A stretch of DNA of 64,000 bases from Desertivirga xinjiangensis (GCF_024436435.1 NZ_JAFMZP010000014.1:19709-83708), one strand, 5' to 3'. Positions 1 through 11,030 are shown, counted from the stretch's first letter. Program-made: numbers and translations. Notes: a model not told the origin generated them from the letters alone.

Positions 1-669
1 CTCGAACAGATCAGCAAATCCCCGACTTATTCTGTGCTAGACCTGTTGCAGAAACAAGTTAAAGGCTTTATGATAAAGACCAACAAAACGGGCAATCAAT
101 TCTTTTATGTTTACGATAAACGTGTGCGGTTCATAGTAGATGGAATAGACCTGAACCGGTTTTACGAGCCTACTGATTCGTCAGGATACAATCAATATTA
201 TGAGTACATAAACTCTGCATTTTCGTCGCTTTCGCCGAGTGAGATCACCGGGATAGAGGTAATGTATAATATGGGCAATACCAGCAGGTACGATTCTGAA
301 TTCCTGACATCGACCGAGCTAATGGGATTTCCTAACACTGCATATTTGGAAATCACCACTCGCTCTGGTAATGGAATATTTTTCAAAACGACCCCGGGGA
401 TAGCCACATACAGGCCAATACCTATAACCACCGCCCGACAATTTTATCAGCCGCGCTATAATTCCTCAAACGTCGTTAAAACGCCTGATTATCGCTCAAC
501 CGTTTACTGGCAGCCTCATATCTACGTGGATAATAACGGAACTGCCAGTACAAACTTTTATTCGGCAGATAAGCCTGGATACTACACTGTTCTCATCCAG
601 GGCAGTAATATGGAAGGATTGTTAGGTTATAAATTTATTAAATTGAAAATTGAAGCACCAGGAAAGTAA
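1..669 (+). CDS. C-terminal part of a plug-domain (barrel-less TonB-receptor-like) protein
   Basis: The reading frame is open from base 1 to the stop at 667-669, so the gene is cut by the left edge; a GTG at 34 is internal, not a credible start. The visible ~222 residues begin with a TonB plug-like stretch (SVLDLLQKQVKGF, then VRFIVDGIDL, then SEITGIEVMYN). They end in a short beta-rich tail (STVYWQPHIYVDNNGTAS, then KPGYYTVLIQG) instead of a 22-strand barrel. Large Bacteroidota proteins with macroglobulin-like or carboxypeptidase-regulatory domains and a terminal plug have this tail; that assignment comes from family memory. It converges on the next gene with a 3-base gap. Confidence 0.6.
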   Translation, partial: LEQISKSPTYSVLDLLQKQVKGFMIKTNKTGNQFFYVYDKRVRFIVDGIDLNRFYEPTDSSGYNQYYEYINSAFSSLSPSEITGIEVMYNMGNTSRYDSEFLTSTELMGFPNTAYLEITTRSGNGIFFKTTPGIATYRPIPITTARQFYQPRYNSSNVVKTPDYRSTVYWQPHIYVDNNGTASTNFYSADKPGYYTVLIQGSNMEGLLGYKFIKLKIEAPGK

Positions 670-672
670 TCG

Positions 673-1398
673 CTATTCTACACCCACAATTTTGCCGGAT
701 CCGCTTATTGACGAATTGACTTTGCCTGGATTGCCTTTGTAGCGTACACCGCCGCTTCCGCTGATATTTGCGTTAAGCTCATTGCTTACAAAGATCTCCA
801 GGTTACCTGAACCGGAAATATTAACGCTGGCTTTTTCGGATACCAGGGGATAGCCATGTATCTTTCCTGATCCACTTATCTGGGCTTCGAAATCAGAACA
901 AGATCCCTCAATATAAACATCACCGCTGCCACTCACTTTGGCGGTGACCCAGTCACTTTCCGATTTCACACTGATTTTTCCTGATCCGGAAAGCTCTATA
1001 TTGAGCTTCTCTGCATCAAAGATATCCTCTGTTTGGGCATTTCCAGAACCTGCAAGCCTTATTTCTTCCAATTGATCAGTGTACACCACGAATTTAAAAT
1101 CAGTATTCTTCAGACAACGGTCGCTGTAAATTTTCAACTTCCCGTCTTCAACACGGCTTTTTGCTTCCGCTATCTGGTTGGAGTTACCCTCTATGACAAT
1201 CCGGTTTTCCGGTGCCTTACGAATTATCAACTTGCCTTCCATCTGAAAATCAATCTTGGTAAACTCTGCCAGTGCCCTGCTTTGCGAGTCTTCGTCATCA
1301 TTTCCTCTTATGCATGGACCAAAACCATTCTTATTGCATGCAGTAATAGTCAGAGAAATAAAGAGTAATAAAAGTGTATGGAAAACTTGTTTTTTCAT
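673..1398 (-). CDS. Head-GIN (DUF2807) lipoprotein, putative adhesin-like
   Basis: This 241-residue protein has a lipoprotein signal with lipobox TITAC and lipidated Cys21, so it should be anchored in an outer or inner membrane leaflet. The body is a repeated beta-helix-like domain with at least five copies of an ISGSGKI/VSGSGDV-type motif, the hallmark of head-GIN (DUF2807) putative autotransporter-adhesin domains of Bacteroidota. It starts 11 bases after the TonB receptor stop and is probably the last gene of the sigma-FecR-receptor operon. The biochemical role of the family is unknown; a cell-surface function is inferred. Confidence 0.8.
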   Translation of the reverse strand: MKKQVFHTLLLLFISLTITACNKNGFGPCIRGNDDEDSQSRALAEFTKIDFQMEGKLIIRKAPENRIVIEGNSNQIAEAKSRVEDGKLKIYSDRCLKNTDFKFVVYTDQLEEIRLAGSGNAQTEDIFDAEKLNIELSGSGKISVKSESDWVTAKVSGSGDVYIEGSCSDFEAQISGSGKIHGYPLVSEKASVNISGSGNLEIFVSNELNANISGSGGVRYKGNPGKVNSSISGSGKIVGVE

Positions 1399-1409
1399 AT
1401 GATAATTAT

Positions 1410-4064
1410 TTAAAATTCTATCCTGTAATAAAGAGAAGGTATCATTCCCGCCAGGGTAGCTTTCTCGATCTTATTTTTATCAGAGTTAAAAAACTCTCCT
1501 AGTTCGTTGCGGCGATTCATAATGTTTTGGATATCCAGGAAAATGGCATGACTTAACTTTGGCCTGTTAATCCGGTAGTTCACGGAAAGGTCTAACCTAA
1601 AATATGGCGACGTTCTGATAGTATTTATTTGATCTTCGAAGACGGTTTGATAATCCTCTCTTAATGACTCTTCAAGGTTAATGGGCGTATAAGGACGGCC
1701 ACCTGTATATACAACCTTTGTATTGATTCCAAATAAGTTTTTATTTGAGGATCCGGTCTTCCATTCCTTTCCGCTAACAATATTGCCTACATAATTGCTG
1801 TTAAAATTCGTATTATATTTTTTGCCACTTAAGGGACTGAACTTAGAGTCAAAAAGAGAAGATGTAATAAGGAAATAATATCCCTGGCTCAATGACTTCT
1901 CTAAGGTAAGCTCCAGGCCTGTGTTTGTTCCCTTCCCTTTGTTTGTGAGTGCACGATAATTACGGGCATAGATCATGTAAGCATCGGCACTGTTTATCGT
2001 TGAGAAGTTAACCGCCGGATCATTCGAAACAGGCACGTTAAAGAGATGCTGATAATAAGCTTCGGCTTTAAATTTTATACGATTACGGAAGCTTCTTTCA
2101 TATCCGGCAACTATATGCAAGGCCTTTGATGGCGATAGCTCTCTGTTCGATTCAATAACTGTTCCATCAGGCAGCTCATTCCTGGCAAAATAAAAAGCCA
2201 TAGGCTCCAGGCGACTATGCACTCCGGCCCCGAGGGAAACCTGCTGATTGGGCTTAATCCACCAGTTCAATCCGGCCCTGGGTTCAATGCTCACAGTCTC
2301 GCTAAGGTTAAAGTAACTGGCATGTAAGCCGGAATTGACAGAGAGCTTATCGTTAAACTGGTGTTTCCATTGAACAAAAGACTCCTGGTTCCAGGCGCTA
2401 CCCTGAGCTTGAAGTAAGTTGCTGAGCCTGTCAATCTGCTTTTTGTACACCAGCGAGTTAAGGTCGAAAGTAAGCAGTGAGCTAATTATACCGGCTCTGA
2501 CTGTATTTTTAGAGTTTACCTTGTAATTGACAAGTCCGGAATACCGGAAGCTCTCATTAATGTAAGTATCCCGGCCGTAGGTACTTTTCTCATACGTGTT
2601 ACTAAGTGAATCTACATCATCAGTAATGCGGTTCCCAGAGTAAGACAATATATTTTTCAGATATATTTTTTTATTGAGGGAAAGCAGATGCTTTAGCCCT
2701 GCACTCCCTGAGTTGTACCCGAAGCGCCTGTCGAACTTATCGTCGAGACTTTCCCAAACAGTGTAGTCTCTCTCAGCTTGCTGTTTCTGGCTGCTTATCC
2801 CTCCTATCCCGAAAAGGGAAAAAGTCCCTGCAGTTTTTGTAGGGAAATTAAGATTAAACGCCAGATCCTGATAAATAGGCACTCTACCCTCACCAGCCGG
2901 CGATATTCCCAATTGTTCAAGAATTCCAAGTGTGGAATAACGATAATTGATCAAATACGATGATTTACCGCCCTTTTTGAAGGGACCTTCTACCGTCGCC
3001 TCAGTTCCCAGTAAACCAGCCATAAAAGCATATTCGTTTTTCTCTGTATTTCCCTTGCGGAATTGCAAGTCAAAGACGCCTGATAGTGCATTACCATATT
3101 CTGCCGGGAAGGCTCCTGTAAAAAAATCTGAATTGGTTAACATACCGGAGCTGATCATACTGATACCTCCAGCCGAACTTCCCTCTTCTCCAAAATGATT
3201 GGGATTAATAATTTCTATCCCTTCCAAACGCCATTGTAATCCTTTAGAGGAATTTCCGCGAATAACGATATCATTGTTGATATCATTTCCGGCCGTTACT
3301 CCCGCAAAGCTTTGAGCCATCCGGGCTGGGTCAAATGCACTCCCTGCATAACGGCTGGTTTCTTCTGTTGAGAAAGAACGGGCGCTTACCGTTGCCATGT
3401 CATTCAATGGCCGTTGAACATCCTTATTAGCACTAACATAAACCACATTCAAATCTGTTATCGACTCAGTCAATGGTATCGTTAGAACAAGTTCCTTGCC
3501 CGAACTTACCAGCACCTGCGATATACTCGTCTTCTTATAACCCAAAGCTGAGAATTCAATTTCATGCCTGCCCACGGGAATACTTCTGAAACGAAATTCG
3601 CCCTCTGAATTTGTGGATGTCCTTTTATCGGCGGAGGAAACCGCAACGGTTACTCCTGGTATCGGCATATTACTTTCTTTATCAATAACAACTCCTCTAA
3701 TGGTTTGAAAGAGAGACTTGGACGGTTCCTCAGAATCGGCCGTTCTCTTTGGATTAGGCTTCAAGATTATCTGCTCTCCTACTTGCTGCCACTGCAAACC
3801 CGTTTCGATACAAAGTGCATTCAGGACGGAACTGAGCGGTTGAGCTTTTAGCCGGATGCTTATTTTCTTGTTTAGTTCCAGATCTGCATTGTTATATGAA
3901 AACCTGAGTTTATGACTTTTACCCAGATCCTCCAGGATATAAGATAGTCTTTGTTGATTATAGGCTACTGTAACTTTCTTCGCCAGTTTGTTCTGCGCAA
4001 AACTGCTTTGGGCAAAACATAGCATGGCCATAAAGAATATTATCTTTTTTAAAATACGTCTCAT
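1410..4064 (-). CDS. TonB-dependent receptor with STN signalling domain (FecA-like)
   Basis: This 884-residue outer-membrane receptor has a signal peptide (about residues 1-23), then an STN domain (about 38-100) used to signal to FecR-type anti-sigma factors. A carboxypeptidase-regulatory-like beta-sandwich follows (about 122-200), then a plug (DIVIRGN, then WRLEGIEIINPNHFGEEG) and a long beta-barrel ending in FRDLS-type strands with a terminal aromatic (YYRIEF). The order ECF sigma, FecR, receptor is the classic cell-surface signalling layout. There is no SusD partner, so it is more FecA-like (siderophore or other ligand) than a SusC glycan importer. The ligand cannot be told from sequence. 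Confidence 0.9.
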   Translation of the reverse strand: MRRILKKIIFFMAMLCFAQSSFAQNKLAKKVTVAYNQQRLSYILEDLGKSHKLRFSYNNADLELNKKISIRLKAQPLSSVLNALCIETGLQWQQVGEQIILKPNPKRTADSEEPSKSLFQTIRGVVIDKESNMPIPGVTVAVSSADKRTSTNSEGEFRFRSIPVGRHEIEFSALGYKKTSISQVLVSSGKELVLTIPLTESITDLNVVYVSANKDVQRPLNDMATVSARSFSTEETSRYAGSAFDPARMAQSFAGVTAGNDINNDIVIRGNSSKGLQWRLEGIEIINPNHFGEEGSSAGGISMISSGMLTNSDFFTGAFPAEYGNALSGVFDLQFRKGNTEKNEYAFMAGLLGTEATVEGPFKKGGKSSYLINYRYSTLGILEQLGISPAGEGRVPIYQDLAFNLNFPTKTAGTFSLFGIGGISSQKQQAERDYTVWESLDDKFDRRFGYNSGSAGLKHLLSLNKKIYLKNILSYSGNRITDDVDSLSNTYEKSTYGRDTYINESFRYSGLVNYKVNSKNTVRAGIISSLLTFDLNSLVYKKQIDRLSNLLQAQGSAWNQESFVQWKHQFNDKLSVNSGLHASYFNLSETVSIEPRAGLNWWIKPNQQVSLGAGVHSRLEPMAFYFARNELPDGTVIESNRELSPSKALHIVAGYERSFRNRIKFKAEAYYQHLFNVPVSNDPAVNFSTINSADAYMIYARNYRALTNKGKGTNTGLELTLEKSLSQGYYFLITSSLFDSKFSPLSGKKYNTNFNSNYVGNIVSGKEWKTGSSNKNLFGINTKVVYTGGRPYTPINLEESLREDYQTVFEDQINTIRTSPYFRLDLSVNYRINRPKLSHAIFLDIQNIMNRRNELGEFFNSDKNKIEKATLAGMIPSLYYRIEF

Positions 4065-4082
4065 AATAAGTTTGATTGTCTG

Positions 4083-5066
4083 CTATTTCTTCTTTACAAG
4101 GTAGACAGAATCTGATTTCACAATTTTTACATCAAGCAAAGCTTCTAAAACATCGCTGACATCATTTAGCGAGGCATTATCAAACGAAGTGGTAATCCTT
4201 TGATTAAGAAGAGCTGAGTTTTCAAGTCGGAAGCTTATTTCATAAGCACCTTCCAGAGTTTTAATCACCTGAGAAACAGGTGAATTTTGAAAAGTCAGAC
4301 TTTTATTCTTCCAGAAAAGAAAGTTTTGATCTTCATATGAACTTTTCGCCACGTACCCCTCTTTTGTAATCAGACCGGCATCCCCTGGCAACAAAAAAAG
4401 CTCTTGCACAGGGTTGTCTTTCGACTTAAATGACACCTTACCGGTTACAACCGAGACTTTTATATTGCCCTCGTCCTCCTGCTTAATATTAAAGGAAGTT
4501 CCTAAAACCTGGGTAAGGGTTCTTCCGGTTGTAACTATAAAAGGCTTGTCAGGATTCCTTTTAATTTCGAAAAAGCCTTCACCTGTTAACTTCACTGTCC
4601 TTTGCTCGTCGCTGTTAAAGCTTTCTTCATAAGTCAAGGAACTATTGCTGTTGAGCCACACTTTCGAACCATCAGGCAAAATCAATTCCTTGTGCTGGCC
4701 AGCCAAAGTTTCTACCTCGATTAATCCACTGGTCGATAATTGTTTGTAGCTTAAAACACCAATTGTTAATACCAACAGAACCATAGCAGCGATTTTAATC
4801 CATCTGAATGAATCAATTCTACGCACCTGGTCGTCTGTTTTTTCTACAGCGATTGTACTTCTGAGTTTCTGCCATGCGGCTCTGGTATCTACTTTAAAAT
4901 TTTCCGGATAATTTTTGGTCTTGTCCCAGGTATCCTGAAGCTCTTTGAGCAATTCGGCACGGACCGGATCGTCACCCAGCCATTCCAATAATTCCTCTGT
5001 TTCTTCGAGAGAAAGTTCGTTGGAGACATACCTGCTCATTAAATTCCAGTATTTTTCGTCGCTCAT
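4083..5066 (-). CDS. FecR-family anti-sigma factor
   Basis: This 327-residue inner-membrane regulator has a cytoplasmic N-terminal part (about 1-85), one transmembrane helix (about 88-108, IKIAAMVLLVLTIGVL) and the periplasmic FecR domain. That domain has the family's usual pieces: LPDGSKVWLNSNSSLTY, then LTGEGFFEIKRN, then TQVLGTSFNI. A DUF4974-type C-terminal domain follows (about 255-325). It should relay receptor occupancy to the sigma factor encoded 60 bases upstream. The receptor gene follows after 18 bases, consistent with one transcript. Confidence 0.93.
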   Translation of the reverse strand: MSDEKYWNLMSRYVSNELSLEETEELLEWLGDDPVRAELLKELQDTWDKTKNYPENFKVDTRAAWQKLRSTIAVEKTDDQVRRIDSFRWIKIAAMVLLVLTIGVLSYKQLSTSGLIEVETLAGQHKELILPDGSKVWLNSNSSLTYEESFNSDEQRTVKLTGEGFFEIKRNPDKPFIVTTGRTLTQVLGTSFNIKQEDEGNIKVSVVTGKVSFKSKDNPVQELFLLPGDAGLITKEGYVAKSSYEDQNFLFWKNKSLTFQNSPVSQVIKTLEGAYEISFRLENSALLNQRITTSFDNASLNDVSDVLEALLDVKIVKSDSVYLVKKK

Positions 5067-5126
5067 GCTTTAAACAATTACTGTTTATTAATAAGACAGT
5101 ACGGATGACCGATACCCTTACGTATA

Positions 5127-5702
5127 TTAGAAAAAAAATAGATTTATTAGAGATAATCCTGTAAGAAGCCAGGAACGAAGATGTTTGAGGGCTTTAGACA
5201 TCTGGCCTTCAACAGTTTTCACAGAGATGTCTAACTTTGATGCAATTTCTTTGTAACTCAGCTGATCATAACGACTCAATATGAAAACCATCCGGCAAGC
5301 TTCTGGCAAGGCCTTAACTGCTGCTTCCACCCGCTGGTTCACCTCCTTTAAGGCCATGGCCTGCTCAACATCATTGACGTCTTCCATCGTTTCTGAGCCA
5401 TAAAGGTCTTCACGCTTCAATGCATTCTTATATTTTTTGATGTAGTTGAGAGACTGGTTAATAGTACTTTGAAAGAGATATGCTTTGAGGGATGAGGTAA
5501 TGATTAAGCTGTCCCGTTTTTCCCAAAGCCTGTAAAAAACATCCTGCACGATATCTTCAGCGATATCCTTATCCTGAACGATCCGGAACGAGCTGGCACA
5601 CAGCGACTGATAATTCACCTGGAAAAGTGCTTCAAATCCTGATATATCAAGCATTAGGGACATTTCGCTGTTATTGTCTTTGTTTAAATTAGTGACGAAC
5701 AT
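5127..5702 (-). CDS. ECF RNA polymerase sigma factor (FecI-like, Bacteroidota type)
   Basis: This 191-residue sigma-70-family factor has region 2 (AEDIVQDVFYRLWEKR, about 48-63) and a region-4 helix-turn-helix (LSYKEIASKLDISVKTVEGQ, about 148-167). It is of the Bacteroides ECF type paired with FecR. Methionines at residues 14 and 17 are alternative starts, and no ribosome-binding site helps to choose between them. It is the promoter-proximal gene of the signalling operon and should direct transcription of the receptor genes when released by FecR. Confidence 0.9.
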   Translation of the reverse strand: MFVTNLNKDNNSEMSLMLDISGFEALFQVNYQSLCASSFRIVQDKDIAEDIVQDVFYRLWEKRDSLIITSSLKAYLFQSTINQSLNYIKKYKNALKREDLYGSETMEDVNDVEQAMALKEVNQRVEAAVKALPEACRMVFILSRYDQLSYKEIASKLDISVKTVEGQMSKALKHLRSWLLTGLSLINLFFF

Positions 5703-5792
5703 TACTTTTAAAACGCTACAATTTATCCCAAAAGATTCGATTACTATGTCATTTTTTTTAACTTAGGCAGAAATAACCTTTAAAAAAATCGA

Positions 5793-6731
5793 ATGAAAGT
5801 AACAGTAGTTGGAGCTGGAGCAGTTGGCGCAACTTGTGCTGATGATATAGCCAGAAAAGCATTGTCCGAAGAACTTATCTTATTAGACATTAAAGAAGGT
5901 TTTGCAGAAGGCAAAGCAATTGACATGATGCAAACAGCAGCTTTGCTTGGTTTTGACTCTAAGATCAGAGGAGTTACCAATGACTATGCAGCCACTGCAG
6001 ACTCGAGCGTAGTTGTTATCACCTCCGGTTTACCCCGCAAACCCGGCATGACCAGAGAAGAGCTTATTGGCACCAACGCCGGCATAGTGAAATCGGTAAC
6101 AGAAAACATTTTAAAATATTCACCAAATACGATAATTATAGTAGTATCCAATCCGATGGATACTATGAATTATTTAACATTAAAGACCTCGGGGCTTCCT
6201 AAAAACAGGATTCTTGGCATGGGAGGCGCTTTAGATTCCGCACGTTTCAAATTTTATCTAAGTCAGGAACTTGGCTGTTCACCAGCAGATTTAAATGCTA
6301 TGGTAATTGGTGGTCACGGTGATACTACCATGATTCCATTGATTAAACATGCAACGTGGAACAGCATCCCTGTAACCCAATTATTGAGTCAGGAACAACA
6401 GGATAAAGTAGTTGCAGCGACCATGGTGGGAGGTGCAACTTTAACTAAGCTGATTGGTACTTCTGCATGGTATGCACCTGGTGCAGGCACTGCAGTTATG
6501 GTTGAAAGTATCTTGCGGGATCAGAAAAAGCTGATTTCAAGCGGTGTTGCCCTGGATGGTGAATATGGACAGTCGGATATCTCCCTGGTAGTACCAGTGG
6601 TTATCGGCAAAAACGGTGCTGAAAAGATCATTAACCTTCCTTTAAGCGCTGAAGAGCAGGCGGCCTTTAACAAGAGCGCGGACGCCGTACGTTCAATGAA
6701 TAATGTTCTCACGGAATCAAATTTGATTTAA
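5793..6731 (+). CDS. mdh: Malate dehydrogenase
   Basis: This 312-residue NAD-dependent enzyme interconverts malate and oxaloacetate in the TCA cycle. Visible features: Rossmann loop GAGAVG at residues 7-12, cofactor-selecting Asp32, substrate arginines Arg82 and Arg88 in PRKPGMTRE, Asn120, Asp148 and Arg151 in the GGALDSARF helix, and catalytic His175 in GGHGDTTM. The Arg82/Arg88 pair is the malate rather than lactate dehydrogenase signature. Length is normal for the LDH-like MDH group. It may be co-transcribed with the two small genes that follow. Confidence 0.96.
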   Translation: MKVTVVGAGAVGATCADDIARKALSEELILLDIKEGFAEGKAIDMMQTAALLGFDSKIRGVTNDYAATADSSVVVITSGLPRKPGMTREELIGTNAGIVKSVTENILKYSPNTIIIVVSNPMDTMNYLTLKTSGLPKNRILGMGGALDSARFKFYLSQELGCSPADLNAMVIGGHGDTTMIPLIKHATWNSIPVTQLLSQEQQDKVVAATMVGGATLTKLIGTSAWYAPGAGTAVMVESILRDQKKLISSGVALDGEYGQSDISLVVPVVIGKNGAEKIINLPLSAEEQAAFNKSADAVRSMNNVLTESNLI

Positions 6732-6758
6732 TGGGTCTGCAGGCAAAAGCTGGATTAA

Positions 6759-7202
6759 ATGAACACCATTGAAGTCCCCTTAAACGTTTTAAATCTTCAT
6801 GATGACGGCTTCCATCTCTTGGTGGAAGTCGTTGTTTTTCATACGGTATTCAGAGCTGTTGTAGATACGGGAGCTTCGCGAACGGTTATAGATAAGAATA
6901 CTATTGAGGAATATATCGATCATGAGCACTTGCTGTTAAGTGACCGCTTGTCTACAGGCCTCGGAACTAACTCCATGGCAAGTTATAGTGTCGTTATTCC
7001 TGAGATCACTATAGGTGATCTGAAATTGCAACATTTTGAAGCTGCCGTGCTGGACCTTGCCTCAATTAATCATGCATATGAACAAATGGATGTTGGGCCG
7101 GTTATTGGCGTTATTGGCGGAGATATACTTATGAATTATGGAGCAATTATTGATTACTTCTCAAAAAAAATCTCATTTACTATTTCTCATCCTGATTGTT
7201 AA
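6759..7202 (+). CDS. Retropepsin-like aspartic protease domain protein
   Basis: This 147-residue soluble protein, with no signal peptide, is a single-domain retroviral-type aspartyl protease fold. The catalytic motif is VVDTGASRTVID near residues 35-46, and the typical flap and second glycine-rich segment is VIGVIGGDILMNYGAIIDY. The fold works as a dimer in known relatives. It lies 27 bases downstream of mdh and is followed by a globin gene. The family is annotated as putative aspartyl protease; the substrate is unknown. Confidence 0.8.
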   Translation: MNTIEVPLNVLNLHDDGFHLLVEVVVFHTVFRAVVDTGASRTVIDKNTIEEYIDHEHLLLSDRLSTGLGTNSMASYSVVIPEITIGDLKLQHFEAAVLDLASINHAYEQMDVGPVIGVIGGDILMNYGAIIDYFSKKISFTISHPDC

Positions 7203-7234
7203 AAATCAGTTACGGGCTATTAATAATCACTGTG

Positions 7235-7645
7235 ATGAAAAAAGATATCGAAACCAGGGAGGATGTAGAAGTATTGGTAAATTCGTTTTATTCAAAGGTC
7301 CAGCAGGATGATTTAATCGGCCCCATCTTTAACGATGTAGCCAAAGTAGACTGGGCGTATCATTTGCCGAAAATGTATGATTTTTTTGAGACAATAATAC
7401 TTGGCCACAAAGGATTTAAGGGGAACCCTATGGAAACCCATTTTAAGCTCAACCGTGAGTTCCCCCTAAAACCAAAACATTTCGACCAGTGGAAATCTCT
7501 GTTCTTTGCAACGATAGATGAGCACTTTGAAGGACTGAACGCCTCGGAAGCGAAACAGAAAGCAGCGTCAATTGCCGACTTAATGTTTTATAAGATCAAT
7601 AATCAGAACGCAGGTATTAATGTGCTTAAACACCCTAGGCGTTAA
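7235..7645 (+). CDS. Group III truncated haemoglobin
   Basis: The protein is 136 residues when started at the ATG at 7235; a TTG at 7196 would add 13 residues and overlap the previous stop, so the ATG is preferred. It matches group III (P-type) truncated globins: helix-B/E pattern FYSKVQQDDLIGPIF and the proximal-histidine region PLKPKHFDQWKSLFF. Such proteins bind haem and O2 or NO. In this phylum the role is usually unassigned (redox or NO detoxification). It closes the mdh run, and a hairpin follows after the stop. Confidence 0.86.
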   Translation: MKKDIETREDVEVLVNSFYSKVQQDDLIGPIFNDVAKVDWAYHLPKMYDFFETIILGHKGFKGNPMETHFKLNREFPLKPKHFDQWKSLFFATIDEHFEGLNASEAKQKAASIADLMFYKINNQNAGINVLKHPRR

Positions 7646-7663
7646 CAGCGCAAAAGCAACAAA

Positions 7664-7694
7664 AAAGGGGCTTAATTAAAAACTAAACCCCTTT
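7664..7694 (-). terminator. Terminator of gyrB (possibly bidirectional)
   Basis: A 7-bp perfect stem (AAAGGGG at 7664-7670 with CCCCTTT at 7688-7694) lies between the convergent stops of the globin gene and gyrB. On the minus strand the 3' arm runs into a six-T tract, as expected for intrinsic termination of gyrB. It could also stop plus-strand transcripts. Confidence 0.75.
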
Positions 7695-7712
7695 CACTAT
7701 TATAGCTAAAAC

Positions 7713-9692
<1,980 letters not shown>

Positions 9693-9693
9693 T

Positions 9694-9701
9694 CAAAAAT
9701 A
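9694..9701 (-). promoter_or_regulatory. Putative -7 element of gyrB
   Basis: The minus strand reads TATTTTTG, a match to the Bacteroidota -7 consensus TAnnTTTG, 22 bases upstream of the gyrB start codon. A -33 TTTG is not obvious at the expected spacing, so the call is tentative. Confidence 0.4.
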
Positions 9702-9810
9702 ACGATTTCGACTGGCATTAACGTTACTTGTTGAGAAAATAATGAGTTAAGTCACGAATTACCAGCGTTTGAATTTAATATAACAGCCCTCGGCAAACTC
9801 AAAGTTCCTC

Positions 9811-9840
9811 TTTCATACTTCAACCGAAAACTTATCTTTG
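9811..9840 (+). promoter_or_regulatory. Putative promoter of the OmpH-like gene
   Basis: TATCTTTG at 9833-9840 is an exact TAnnTTTG -7 box. TTTC at 9811-9814 is a one-mismatch -33 box with an 18-base spacer. The gene's ATG follows 17 bases after the -7 element, implying a very short leader. Confidence 0.55.
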
Positions 9841-9857
9841 CCTAAAATATTAAAAAG

Positions 9858-10454
9858 ATGAACAAGTCATTGTTAACACTTTCAAAAATAAGTGCAGGAT
9901 TAATGTTTGCGGCTATTGTAGTTTCCTGCAATAAAGAACAACCGAAAACAAGCACTGCCGAAAGTAAAGCAGCTCCTGATAAGAAAACCGAGGAAATTGT
10001 ATTTGTTAATTCCGACTCTTTAGTTGCAAATGCAGACTTTTACAAAGACATCAGAACCAAACTTGAAGCAAAATCAAAGAAGGCGCAAACCGATCTTACC
10101 TCAAAGGGAAATGCATTTCAGAGAGAAGTTGCTGAATATCGTCAGAATGCTCAAACAATGAGTGCCGACCAAAGAGCAACAACTGAACAGCGCCTGGCCC
10201 GTAAACAACAGGAGCTTGAAGCGTTTAATCAAAATGCAAGTTCAGCCCTGGCTAATGAATCAGCTGCAGAAAACGAAAAACTATACGATAAAGTTGCGGA
10301 CTATCTGAAAGGATATGCTAAGAAAAAAGGCTACAAGCTGGTTCTCACCTACTCTAAAGCTAACCCCTCTGTACTGTTCGCCGATGAAAGCCTTGACGTT
10401 ACTAAAGAAGTAACAACTGGATTAAACGAAGCCTATAAGAAGGAGAAAAAATAG
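9858..10454 (+). CDS. OmpH/Skp-family lipoprotein
   Basis: This 198-residue protein has a lipoprotein signal peptide (lipobox VVSC, Cys24). It then has the OmpH/Skp fold: a short strand IVFVNSDSLV, a long charged coiled-coil (about 65-150, rich in K/E/Q/A) and a closing YAKKKGYKLVLTYS strand. Skp proteins are periplasmic trimeric chaperones for outer-membrane proteins. The lipid anchor is unusual against classical soluble Skp but common in Bacteroidota. It is monocistronic, with a strong promoter match and a strong terminator. Confidence 0.85.
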   Translation: MNKSLLTLSKISAGLMFAAIVVSCNKEQPKTSTAESKAAPDKKTEEIVFVNSDSLVANADFYKDIRTKLEAKSKKAQTDLTSKGNAFQREVAEYRQNAQTMSADQRATTEQRLARKQQELEAFNQNASSALANESAAENEKLYDKVADYLKGYAKKKGYKLVLTYSKANPSVLFADESLDVTKEVTTGLNEAYKKEKK

Positions 10455-10493
10455 TTTCAGCCCGTACTTTCTTTTATTTTTAATGAAATTTAC

Positions 10494-10524
10494 AAACCCC
10501 GGCTTTAAGCTGGGGTTTCCTTTT
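10494..10524 (+). terminator. Intrinsic terminator after the OmpH-like gene
   Basis: A 12-bp stem with one G-T wobble (AAACCCCGGCTT at 10494-10505, AAGCTGGGGTTT at 10507-10518) has a one-base nominal loop, so the innermost pairs probably open. CCTTTT follows. It lies 39 bases after the stop and ends 9 bases before the guanine deaminase start. Confidence 0.85.
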
Positions 10525-10532
10525 GAAGGAAT

Positions 10533-11015
10533 ATGGAAGATAGTAAACTACATGAGAAATTCATGAGAATCGCGATAAAGCTTTCTGAGGATAACGTAAG
10601 CAAAGCTATCGGTGGTCCTTTTGGAGCTGTAATTGTAAAAAACGGAAAGCTCATCGCTAAAAGTGCTAACAAAGTAACTACCGAAATTGACCCAACAGCC
10701 CACGCGGAAATTTCAGCCATCAGAAAAGCAGCAAAAAAGCTTAAAACCTTCGACCTGAGTGATTGTGTTATTTACACAAGTTGTGAACCTTGCCCAATGT
10801 GCCTCGGAGCTATTTACTGGTCAAGGATATCAAAGATATATTATGCCAACACCAAACATGACGCATGTTTGGTAGGGTTCAATGATAAGTTTATTTATGA
10901 CGAGCTGAAGCTTTCTATTGAAAACAGAAGCGTACCACTAATTCAGATATTAAGAGAAGAGGCTAGTAATGCTTTTGAACAATGGAGATTATCAGACCTT
11001 AAAATTGATTACTAA
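10533..11015 (+). CDS. guaD: Guanine deaminase (nucleoside/nucleobase deaminase family)
   Basis: This 160-residue zinc hydrolase is of the cytidine-deaminase fold. The metal and catalytic motifs are HAE at residues 57-59 and PCPMC at 86-90 (Cys87, Cys90). The sequence around them (GGPFGAVIVKNG, TSCEPCPMCLGAIYWSR, the C-terminal region containing FIYDEL) is much closer to Bacillus-type GuaD, which converts guanine to xanthine, than to TadA, which lacks the GF-DKFIYDEL tail. An adenosine or other base deaminase cannot be excluded. It starts 9 bases after the upstream terminator. Confidence 0.8.
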   Translation: MEDSKLHEKFMRIAIKLSEDNVSKAIGGPFGAVIVKNGKLIAKSANKVTTEIDPTAHAEISAIRKAAKKLKTFDLSDCVIYTSCEPCPMCLGAIYWSRISKIYYANTKHDACLVGFNDKFIYDELKLSIENRSVPLIQILREEASNAFEQWRLSDLKIDY

Positions 11016-11030
11016 ACCCGATCTCTGGAG

